From positions 1 through 5,249 of the forward strand of contig JAPPKT010000279.1 in NCBI GenBank assembly GCA_028819675.1: a stretch of DNA of 5,249 bases, in the 5' to 3' direction. The notes below the pieces were generated by a model. The model had not been told where the DNA came from, searched no databases, and saw nothing but the letters and a program-made list of their open reading frames with translations. This DNA is from Caldilineaceae bacterium (GTDB lineage: Bacteria > Chloroflexota > Anaerolineae > Caldilineales > Caldilineaceae). How positions within the stretch are numbered: the stretch's first letter is position 1; each line of letters opens with the position of its first letter. Position numbers and translations under genes: made by a program. This document shows, piece by piece, positions 1 through 5,249 of the stretch.

Positions 1-676
1 TGGGATGGTACCAGATCGTGATGACTGTGCGCCGTTCATCGGTCTGGTTGGCGTATGAGCCATGGAGCAGCCTGGAGTCACCGATCACCAGATCGCCGGC
101 GCGCACGGGCACAGCCTGATCTTCCGGCAATGGATGGTAGGCAGGATGGTTCGGGTCGGTGGCACGGCGCAACTCATCCGTATGGGCAGTATGCACGACG
201 TCGTGCATGCGGTGGCGCTTGCGGTGGGAACCGGAGATGACGCGCAGGCAGCCGTTCTCGATGCGCGTATCGACCAGATAGTACATGGCAAAGACCTGCA
301 GGGGGAGGTCGGTATAGCTGAGCGGATCGTTCCAACCCCACCAGTCCTGATGCCAGAACAGGGGGGGTGAGTGGCCGGGCTTGCTGATGACAAAGCCGGA
401 GGACCAGCGCGGCTTTGGGTAGCCCATAGAGGCCAGTGCGTCGAGGGCGGGTTGATAGGCGACCAGTTCGGCGAAGAAGGGATCATCGTAGACGCTGATC
501 ATGCTGCCGGTGGATTTCTGCTCTTCGAAGTGCTCGGCGGACTGGGCGGCGATGAGGCCGTCGCTGGCGGCGCGTACGCGGGCCAGCATTTCGGGAGACA
601 GTACCTGCTCGAAGACACAGTAGCCGTCTTTAATCAACTGGGTCCTTTTGTCCTGGGCCATGGTTGTTGTGGTCAT
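1..676 (-). CDS. Phytanoyl-CoA dioxygenase (PhyH) family Fe(II)/2-oxoglutarate oxygenase, C-terminus cut by window edge
   Basis: I translated the reverse strand by hand: 225 codons are open from ATG 676 to the left edge, with no stop, so the gene continues outside the window. The visible protein has the PhyH double-stranded beta-helix signature. The iron motif H-x-D is H109/D111 within FWHQDWWGW. The stretch NGCLRVISGSH (141-151) is a typical PhyH core strand and turn. The distal iron histidine is probably H205 (LLHGS), followed by R215/R216 (DERRTVITIWYHP), one of which should bind the 2-oxoglutarate carboxylate. Members couple 2-oxoglutarate decarboxylation to hydroxylation of a small substrate in the cytoplasm. 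The start at 676 is supported by an AGGAGAGG Shine-Dalgarno at 681-688; M6 (661) is an alternative. The family covers many substrates (lipid, amino acid, phosphonate, natural product), and nothing here identifies this one. The gene is divergent from the kinase at 925. About 40-60 residues are probably missing, judging from usual family length. Confidence 0.9.
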   Translation of the reverse strand, partial: MTTTTMAQDKRTQLIKDGYCVFEQVLSPEMLARVRAASDGLIAAQSAEHFEEQKSTGSMISVYDDPFFAELVAYQPALDALASMGYPKPRWSSGFVISKPGHSPPLFWHQDWWGWNDPLSYTDLPLQVFAMYYLVDTRIENGCLRVISGSHRKRHRMHDVVHTAHTDELRRATDPNHPAYHPLPEDQAVPVRAGDLVIGDSRLLHGSYANQTDERRTVITIWYHP

Positions 677-924
677 GATGCCTCTCCTGCGTAGTGAGGT
701 ACGGAGTAAGAGCATGAATGGAGGTGCGGGGATGCGTACGGTCGTTTACTGCCATGTTCACGAGAAGGGCGGTAAGAATCGACATCCCCCTACGAAATTG
801 TCCCTATTGTAACAGAGAGACAAGGGTCTATGCATACTGACGCTACGATGCGAGAATGCTCTCATTCGGAGATCTGGGATACAATCGCGGTGTGTCCTCA
901 AGTAGCAATTGAAGGGAATCAGCT
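677..924. other. Divergent intergenic region between the oxygenase and kinase genes
   Basis: This 248-nt gap should contain the promoters of both flanking genes. On the plus strand TACAAT at 880-885 matches the -10 consensus in 5 of 6 positions and would give a leader of about 33 nt for the kinase, but I see no good -35 box 16-18 nt upstream. On the minus strand TACAAT (806-811) is a possible -10 for the oxygenase, with only a weak -35 (TGCATA) and a leader of over 100 nt. An imperfect inverted repeat lies at 741-783. I see no plausible small gene or RNA gene here. Confidence 0.4.
741..783. repeat. Imperfect inverted repeat upstream of the oxygenase gene
   Basis: TTACTGCC (746-753) pairs with GGCGGTAA (768-775) around a 14-nt loop, with one G-U pair if transcribed on the plus strand. 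Outside this, GTCG (741-744) can pair with CGAC (780-783) across a small asymmetric internal loop. There is no T-run on either side, so it is not an intrinsic terminator. It could be an operator-like dyad or chance. Confidence 0.35.
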
Positions 925-2364
925 ATGATCATCGGCCTCGATATTGGCACGACGTCGTTGAGTGCGGTAGTTCTGAATCCGGAGAGCGGCAGGCAAGCAG
1001 CCCACCGGACTGTTGCCAACCGCGCTGGTTCGTCGCCGGGTCCTGGGCGGGCTGAACTGGACCTGGCGCAGTTGTACGAACTGGCGGTGGAGTGCCTGGC
1101 AGGACTGGTGACGCAGGCAGATTTGGGCCCGTCGGACATCAAAGGCATCGGGGTCACGGGACAGCAGCACGGTGTTGCCCTGATCAGGCCGGACGCTACG
1201 CAGGCCGGACCCGCGATTACGTGGCAGGACTTGCGAGTGCAGGAGCCGCTGCCAGGCACTGACAGGCCGGTGCTGGAGCGGTTTATCGCCGTTGCGGGAG
1301 GGCGCGAGGCCTTTCGCAATACCGGCTGTCTGCCGGCAGCGGGGTTTCTGGGGCCCAGCCTGTACTGGCTCAGGTTGCAGGATGCTCTGCCCGATCCCCC
1401 GGTGACTGCCTGCTTTGTCCCGGATGCGGTGGTCTCGTTCCTCACGGGAACGTCGGTGGTGTGTGAGCCGACGCTGGCGGGGAGCTCCGGGATCTTCGAC
1501 ATCCGGGCGAACTGTTGGGATTCGAGGTTGTTGGAGCGGTTGGAGCTTCCGGCGCATTACTTCCCGCCGATCGGGGGCGCCGGGGATGTTGTGGGGGGAC
1601 TGCGGCGCGAGTTGGCAGAAGCTGTCGGTTTGGAGCCGGGCACGCCGGTGACGGTTGCGCTGGGGGACAATCAGGCCAGTTTTATTGGCAGCGCGCCGGA
1701 GCCGGGCCGGAGTCTACTTCTGAATGTGGGAACCGGGGGCCAGATTTCTGCGCGCACGGACAGTTTTCATTTCATTCCCGGGTTGGAGAACCGCCCTTTT
1801 CCAGGGAGACAGTATCTACTGATAGGGGGAGGGCTGTTCGGGGGTCGTTCCTATGCCTACTTGCAGGGATTTTTTCAGCAGGTGGGCGCCGAGCTCCTGG
1901 ACACGGACGTGCCGGACGACCTCTACGAACGGATGACGGAGCTGGCGGCGACGGTCCCTGCCGGGAGCGACGGGCTGCGCTGTGAACCTTTTTTCACTGG
2001 CAGCCGCACGGACCCGGGTCTGCGCGCATCGTTGAGCGGGCTCTCACCCGACAACTTCACGCCCGCCCATTTCGCGCGCGCATTGCTCGAAGGCATGGCG
2101 GACGGCTTCTTCACTTTTTTCGAACAGATGAAGCCAGTGGTGGGAGAGCCGCCGCTCCTGGTGGGTGCGGGAAACGGGGTCCGGCAGAACCGGCTGCTGG
2201 CCCAGATCCTGGCGCGCCGTTTCGAGAAGACGTTGCTGATTCCGAGCCATGCGGAAGAGGCGGCGGTGGGTGCGGCGGTGGCGGCGTCGGTTGGATTGGG
2301 TATCTTCGGGGACCTGGAGACGGCGGCGGCGATGCTGGACTACGCGGCCGCTGTCGAACCGTAG
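925..2364 (+). CDS. FGGY-family carbohydrate kinase, sedoheptulokinase-like
   Basis: This is a complete 479-residue kinase of the FGGY (xylulokinase/glycerol kinase/sedoheptulokinase) family, which transfers ATP phosphate to a sugar or polyol in the cytoplasm. The N-terminal phosphate loop is GLDIGTT (4-10). GQQHG (79-83) sits where the family usually has GQMHG, and TWQD (99-102) follows. The probable catalytic base is D248 in LGDNQASF. The second phosphate motif is LNVGTGG (266-272), and the adenosine region is LLVGAGNGVRQNRLL (411-425) with EEAAVGAA (444-451). TWQD, the GTPV-x-VALGD-x-QAS stretch and the 479-residue length recall animal sedoheptulokinase (about 478 residues), which makes sedoheptulose 7-phosphate for the pentose phosphate pathway. 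Xylulokinase or another pentulose or heptulose kinase is the alternative. ATG 925 fits: AAGGGA lies at 912-917, and the P-loop begins at residue 4. The gene stands alone on its strand, with no isomerase, transporter or regulator beside it. Family assignment is firm; substrate is inferred. Confidence 0.9.
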   Translation: MIIGLDIGTTSLSAVVLNPESGRQAAHRTVANRAGSSPGPGRAELDLAQLYELAVECLAGLVTQADLGPSDIKGIGVTGQQHGVALIRPDATQAGPAITWQDLRVQEPLPGTDRPVLERFIAVAGGREAFRNTGCLPAAGFLGPSLYWLRLQDALPDPPVTACFVPDAVVSFLTGTSVVCEPTLAGSSGIFDIRANCWDSRLLERLELPAHYFPPIGGAGDVVGGLRRELAEAVGLEPGTPVTVALGDNQASFIGSAPEPGRSLLLNVGTGGQISARTDSFHFIPGLENRPFPGRQYLLIGGGLFGGRSYAYLQGFFQQVGAELLDTDVPDDLYERMTELAATVPAGSDGLRCEPFFTGSRTDPGLRASLSGLSPDNFTPAHFARALLEGMADGFFTFFEQMKPVVGEPPLLVGAGNGVRQNRLLAQILARRFEKTLLIPSHAEEAAVGAAVAASVGLGIFGDLETAAAMLDYAAAVEP

Positions 2365-2394
2365 CAAAGAAAACCGGGGCCGCGCGGCCCCGGT
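2364..2394 (-). terminator. Intrinsic terminator of the proBA operon, lying between convergent genes
   Basis: Positions 2373-2394 form a perfect 22-nt palindrome: arm ACCGGGGCCG, a CG centre, and the complementary arm. Read on the minus strand, the hairpin is followed by TTTTCTTTG (2373 down to 2365), a good U-tract, about 22 nt after the proA stop codon. Read on the plus strand, the hairpin starts 9 nt after the kinase stop but is followed by CGAAAAAACG, so it has no U-tract in that direction. It is therefore a proper terminator for proA and at most a 3' stabilising hairpin for the kinase mRNA. Confidence 0.85.
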
Positions 2395-2416
2395 CGAAAA
2401 AACGATCACCTTAGAG

Positions 2417-3763
2417 CTACTCCCTCACGTGCATATCGCCCAGCACAATCCACTTGTAGGTGGTCAACTCTTCGAGCCCCATGGGCCCGCGGGCGTGGAG
2501 TTTCTGCGTGCTTATCGCGACTTCGGCGCCGAGGCCGAATTGGCCGCCGTCGTTGAAGCGGGTGCTGGCGTTGACGAAGACGGCCGAGGAGTTGACGGCA
2601 TCGACGAAGCGCTGGGCGTTGTTCCAGTCCTGCGTGAGAATGCCGTCGGAGTGGTCCTGGCTGTGCTCTTGAATGTGCTCGATGGCCTCGTCAAGTGAGT
2701 CCACCAGTTTGACGCCAAGGATAAGCGTCATCCATTCGGTGTCCCAGTCATCGGGCCCGGCGGGGATGACGGTTGCGCCGTTGTCAGTGAGATGGGGCAT
2801 GGCGTCCGGTGTCGCGCGTATCTCGACACCGCACTCGGCCATGCGCTGCGCCAGTTTGGGCAGAAACTCGGACGCGATCTGGCGATTGACGAGGAGGGTA
2901 TCAAGGGCGTTGCAGACGGAGGGGCGTTGGGTGCGGGCGTTGACGATGACGTCCATGCCGCGTTCCTGATCGGCGGTGATGTCAACATAGTAGTGACAGA
3001 TGCCGATGCCGCCGGTGATGACGGGAATGGTGCTCTGGTCGCGGCAGAGGCGGTGGAGACTGTTGCCGCCGCGGGGGATGAGCATATCTACGTATTCGTC
3101 CATGCGCAGGAACTGGGAGACAAGGGCTCTGTCGGGGTTGCCGATGTACTGGATGGCTTCGCTGGGCAGGCCCTGGGCTTGGAGCGCGTCGGCGATTACG
3201 GAGACGAGCGCCAGATTGCTGCGCAGGGTCTCTTTGCCGCCGCGGAGGATGACGGCGTTGCCGGTCTTGAGGCTGAGGACGGCGATATCGATGGTGGTGT
3301 TGGGGCGGGCCTCGTAGATGACGCCAAGGACGCCGATGGGGATGCGGCGGCGGCTGAGGCGGAGCCCGTTGGGCAGGAGGCGGCTTTCGAGCTCGGCGCC
3401 TACCGGGTCGGGGAGGGCAGCCACTTTGCGGGTGTCGTCGGCCAGACCGCGTATGCGGTCGGGTGTCAGGAGCAGGCGGTCGAGCAGGGCGTCGCTGAGG
3501 CCGTTGGCACGGCCCTCGGCGATGTCGAGTTCGTTCTGCGCCAGGACCTCCACGCTGCGTGCTTCCAGCGCGTCGGCGATGGCGTGAAGCGCCTCATTTT
3601 TGCGGGTTGAGGACAGCCCGGCCAGTTTGCGGCTGGCTAGGCGCGCGGCCTGTCCCATCGCCTCGAGGTCTATCTGCTGCGTCCCCGGCTGGAAAGACTC
3701 ATTTTGAGAAAGTTTAACTGCATTCTGTTCGGTCGCGCCTGGTTTCTTGACTGCTATGGTCAT
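2417..3763 (-). CDS. proA: Gamma-glutamyl phosphate reductase (glutamate-5-semialdehyde dehydrogenase)
   Basis: ProA reduces gamma-glutamyl phosphate with NADPH to glutamate 5-semialdehyde, which cyclises to pyrroline-5-carboxylate; this is the second step of proline synthesis, in the cytoplasm. The 448-residue product aligns with E. coli ProA from memory along its whole length from about residue 36. The catalytic cysteine is C284 in QRPSVCNA (279-286). Other conserved stretches are GVIYEARPN (147-155), [14 protein letters not shown] (165-178), [11 protein letters not shown] (244-254), a ProA signature-like segment 354-375 ([14 protein letters not shown]) and [19 protein letters not shown] (409-427). 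The family is usually about 415-420 residues, and the excess is an N-terminal extension of about 35 residues rich in polar residues, with no signal peptide. M36 (codon 3656-3658) matches the usual family start, but a strong GGAGG site favours 3763. The gene follows proB by 16 nt and probably shares its transcript. Confidence 0.97.
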   Translation of the reverse strand: MTIAVKKPGATEQNAVKLSQNESFQPGTQQIDLEAMGQAARLASRKLAGLSSTRKNEALHAIADALEARSVEVLAQNELDIAEGRANGLSDALLDRLLLTPDRIRGLADDTRKVAALPDPVGAELESRLLPNGLRLSRRRIPIGVLGVIYEARPNTTIDIAVLSLKTGNAVILRGGKETLRSNLALVSVIADALQAQGLPSEAIQYIGNPDRALVSQFLRMDEYVDMLIPRGGNSLHRLCRDQSTIPVITGGIGICHYYVDITADQERGMDVIVNARTQRPSVCNALDTLLVNRQIASEFLPKLAQRMAECGVEIRATPDAMPHLTDNGATVIPAGPDDWDTEWMTLILGVKLVDSLDEAIEHIQEHSQDHSDGILTQDWNNAQRFVDAVNSSAVFVNASTRFNDGGQFGLGAEVAISTQKLHARGPMGLEELTTYKWIVLGDMHVRE

Positions 3764-3769
3764 GTATTT

Positions 3770-3774
3770 CCTCC
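3770..3774 (-). promoter_or_regulatory. Strong Shine-Dalgarno site for proA, supporting the long start
   Basis: On the minus strand GGAGG (part of AGGGAGGAAATAC) lies 6 nt upstream of the ATG at 3763. It sits inside the 16-nt gap after the proB stop codon. This supports translation from 3763 rather than from the internal M36 that aligns with the usual ProA N-terminus. Confidence 0.8.
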
Positions 3775-3779
3775 CTGCC

Positions 3780-4883
3780 CTATTCCAACAGGATCATGTC
3801 ATTGCGGTGGAGGGCCACCTGCCCGTAATCATATCCGAGCCGTTCACTAATCTCGTGGGACTGGCAGCCGCGAATGAGATTCAGGTCAGCGCTGCTGTAG
3901 CGGGTGATGCCGCGGGCCAGATTTGGCCCGTTTTTCTCCTTTACGTAGACGGCGTCGCCGCGCTCGAACTCGCCGTGGACGGTTGTGATACCGACTGGAA
4001 GAAGGCTATTGCCTTGATGGCGCAGGGCTTTGGCGGCGCCGGCATCCACCAGGAGATGGCCCGAAGGGGCGGGGCCGGCCAGGATCCAACGTTTGCGGTT
4101 TTCCAGGGGTTCTTCCTGAGCGGGGAAGCGAGTCCCCACTTGCTTACCGGAGACTGCGCGCAAGATCACATCGGGCGCGCTGCCGTTGGCGATCACGACA
4201 TCGGTGCCGGCGCGGCAGGCGATATCGGCGGCCTGCAGTTTGGTACTCATGCCGCCAATCCCCAGGTTGGACGGCGTGCTGCCGGCGAGGGCGCGCAAGG
4301 AATCGTCAATCGTCTGGACTTCAGGAATCAACTGCGCGTTGGGGTCGGTGCGCGGGTCGGCCGTGAAGAGGCCCTCCTGGTCGGTTAACATAAGCAGGAG
4401 GTCGGCGTTGGTCAGGACTGCGACGAGTGCCGAGAGATTGTCATTGTCGCCAACCTTGATTTCGTCGACGACAACAGCGTCGTTTTCGTTGACGATTGGT
4501 ACTATCTTGTGCTCCAAGAGGGCATTGAAGGTGTCGCGGACGTTGAGAAAACGCTGACGGTTTTCGGTGTCCGCCCTGGTGAGCAAGATTTGGCCGACGT
4601 GTATGCTATAGATTTCGAAGAAGCGTTCCCACAGGAGCATCAGACGACTCTGGCCGACGGCGGCAAGCATCTGCCGGCTGGAAAGCGTGGTGGGCAACTC
4701 CGGGAATCGCAGGCGGGCGCGACCGGCGGCCTGCGCGCCGGAGGAGCAGACGATCAACTCTTTATTCTGATGATGGAGCGCGGCTATCTGGCGGGTCAGC
4801 TCCACCATTTGGGGCTGGTTGAGGAACCGGGTGCCCTTGGTAAGTACGCCCGTACCCAACTTGACGACGATTTTGCGATACAT
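3780..4883 (-). CDS. proB: Glutamate 5-kinase with C-terminal PUA domain
   Basis: ProB phosphorylates glutamate with ATP to gamma-glutamyl 5-phosphate, the committed and normally proline-inhibited first step of proline synthesis. The 367 residues match the full E. coli length. An amino acid kinase domain spans about 1-255, with VVKLGTGVL (6-14, K8), SSGA (47-50), RAD (103-105), NEND (132-135), [11 protein letters not shown] (143-153) and [19 protein letters not shown] (208-226, K215). A PUA domain follows at about 275-350. By alignment with E. coli from memory, D105 corresponds to D107, whose substitution desensitises E. coli ProB to proline, so feedback inhibition is probably kept. Residue 51 is Q where E. 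coli has I. ATG 4883 is the only usable start: the in-frame upstream codons reach a TGA at 4917-4919 with no other start. Its Shine-Dalgarno is poor (AGAGC at best), unlike proA. It is the first gene of the proBA operon. Confidence 0.97.
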   Translation of the reverse strand: MYRKIVVKLGTGVLTKGTRFLNQPQMVELTRQIAALHHQNKELIVCSSGAQAAGRARLRFPELPTTLSSRQMLAAVGQSRLMLLWERFFEIYSIHVGQILLTRADTENRQRFLNVRDTFNALLEHKIVPIVNENDAVVVDEIKVGDNDNLSALVAVLTNADLLLMLTDQEGLFTADPRTDPNAQLIPEVQTIDDSLRALAGSTPSNLGIGGMSTKLQAADIACRAGTDVVIANGSAPDVILRAVSGKQVGTRFPAQEEPLENRKRWILAGPAPSGHLLVDAGAAKALRHQGNSLLPVGITTVHGEFERGDAVYVKEKNGPNLARGITRYSSADLNLIRGCQSHEISERLGYDYGQVALHRNDMILLE

Positions 4884-4921
4884 TTCTGGAGCTCTGCCGG
4901 AAAAAGCAGGACCTATTCAGC

Positions 4922-4947
4922 AGTTGCCGGTTTTTTATGTGGCAACT
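4922..4947 (-). repeat. Hairpin in the proB 5' leader
   Basis: AGTTGCC (4922-4928) and GGCAACT (4941-4947) form a 7-bp perfect stem around a 12-nt loop that is A-rich in the transcript. It lies about 38 nt upstream of the proB start and within the predicted leader. A second small stem, CTGC/GCAG around a U-rich loop, can form closer to the start (about 4893-4908). No T-run follows the 7-bp stem, so it is not a classic attenuator. The role is unknown. Confidence 0.45.
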
Positions 4948-4971
4948 CTGATTCGCTGGATTTGGTCTAAC

Positions 4972-5001
4972 AGTATAATGCAGTGAAGGAGGATCGGGCA
5001 A
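4972..5001 (-). promoter_or_regulatory. Probable sigma70-type promoter for proBA
   Basis: On the minus strand TTGCCC (5001 down to 4996, 4/6 to TTGACA) is followed after 18 nt by TATACT (4977 down to 4972, 5/6 to TATAAT). Transcription would start near 4965, giving a leader of about 80 nt before proB. It is the best -35/-10 pair I found upstream of proB. The same bases contain a perfect TATAAT on the plus strand (4974-4979), but that has no good -35 box and no gene downstream. Confidence 0.5.
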
Positions 5002-5162
5002 TCGGATAGCTGAAGGTGGTGCGGTTCAGTTTTGGGGTGGGAACAGTCTGGCGGGGAGTCAGTGCCAACGGTGGCTGGGGTGGTTTACCGTCTTTGGGCG
5101 AGACGCAGTGCAGGCGCCAGGCCTAGTCTTATCGTGGGGTCCGTTAATTGGAGAGGGCACGA

Positions 5163-5183
5163 GGGCAGGCACAAGGCCTGCCC
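5163..5183. repeat. GC-rich intergenic hairpin, probably one copy of a dispersed palindromic repeat
   Basis: GGGCAGGC (5163-5170) and GCCTGCCC (5176-5183) form a perfect 8-bp stem around the loop ACAAG, followed by CTACA. There is no U-tract on either strand, so it is not an intrinsic terminator. The layout, a GGGC...GCCC palindrome ending in CCCCTAC, resembles dispersed palindromes I recall from intergenic regions of many uncultured bacteria. Only one copy is visible here, so repeat status is inferred. Confidence 0.5.
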
Positions 5184-5249
5184 CTACAGAGAGTTGATGG
5201 GACTGGCGGGACGTGGTCTGGCTGGACACCTTCGATTAGGCACCTGTCA

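Larger units (their letters stand above)
4884..5249. other. Non-coding region upstream of proB
   Basis: This 366-nt stretch holds the probable proB leader and promoter (4884-5001) and then about 250 nt in which I see no convincing gene on either strand. Its only clear structure is the GC hairpin at 5163-5183. A minus-strand frame is open from the right edge to a TAA at 5144-5146 (34 codons). It could be the tail of an outside gene, but it has no recognisable content and runs through the hairpin repeat. Confidence 0.6.

Noticed and set aside
62..694. Plus-strand frames of about 100 codons at the left end
   Set aside because: The minus strand here encodes a clear PhyH oxygenase with its metal ligands in order, so the plus-strand frames are its shadows.
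843..1557. Two overlapping minus-strand frames of over 200 codons opposite the kinase 5' half
   Set aside because: Both run antisense to the FGGY kinase P-loop and substrate regions, and their Arg/Pro/Ser-rich translations match nothing I recognise.
2792..3610. Long open frame (272 codons) on the plus strand
   Set aside because: It lies wholly antisense to proA, whose translation matches its family end to end. Its protein is low-complexity Ala/Gly/Val/Asp-rich, as expected from the reverse frame of a GC-rich gene.
3747..4388. Plus-strand open frame of 213 codons opposite proB
   Set aside because: It is antisense to the well-conserved proB kinase and PUA domains, has no family resemblance, and fits a GC-driven shadow frame.
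4884..4965. T-box or other proline-sensing riboswitch in the proB leader
   Set aside because: The predicted leader is only about 80 nt, with no terminator/antiterminator pair and no T-box core, so a T-box is unsupported.
5018..5128. Possible 36-codon GTG-started peptide on the plus strand after the TATAAT/AAGGAGG signals
   Set aside because: The GTG is more than 20 nt beyond AAGGAGG, too far for initiation, and the Gly/Trp/Arg-rich peptide has no recognisable feature.
5163..5183. Intrinsic terminator at the right-hand hairpin
   Set aside because: Neither strand has a run of T after the stem, and no gene clearly ends there.
5144..5248. Minus-strand frame open from the right edge to a TAA
   Set aside because: It has only 34 codons, no recognisable content and translates straight through the hairpin repeat. 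It could be the tail of an outside gene, but the window cannot show that.

Overview
The window reads as ordinary chromosomal DNA from a GC-rich bacterium (roughly 60% GC by eye), with four protein genes and short intergenic gaps. There are no tRNA or rRNA genes, no CRISPR array, no insertion sequence and no phage gene. The taxon cannot be fixed from the sequence. A PhyH-family dioxygenase gene and a GC-rich intergenic hairpin ending in a CCCCTAC motif are reminiscent of uncultured lineages rich in such genes and repeats (for example Poribacteria, Latescibacterota or Entotheonella-like bacteria), but that is recall-based inference only.

Layout from left to right: (1) 1-676, minus strand: most of a phytanoyl-CoA dioxygenase (PhyH) family non-heme iron oxygenase, with its C-terminus cut off by the left window edge. 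(2) 677-924: a divergent intergenic region holding the start signals of both flanking genes and an imperfect inverted repeat. (3) 925-2364, plus strand: a complete FGGY carbohydrate kinase that looks most like sedoheptulokinase. (4) 2365-2394: a very strong GC hairpin between two convergent genes, with a U-rich tail on the minus strand. (5) 2417-3763 and 3780-4883, minus strand: proA and proB, in the order proB then proA in the direction of transcription, 16 nt apart. (6) 4884-5249: the proB leader and promoter, then non-coding sequence with a hairpin repeat at 5163-5183.

ProB (glutamate 5-kinase) and ProA (glutamate-5-semialdehyde dehydrogenase) carry out the first two steps of proline synthesis from glutamate. 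They form a compact operon with a plausible promoter near 4972-5001 and an intrinsic terminator right after proA. proC is not in the window. The sugar kinase and the oxygenase are divergently oriented, and nothing in the sequence links them to proline synthesis.

I looked for an undescribed system and did not find convincing evidence of one. The points most worth a second look are the intergenic hairpin repeat, the substrate of the isolated SHPK-like kinase, the unassigned PhyH enzyme, and the proB leader.
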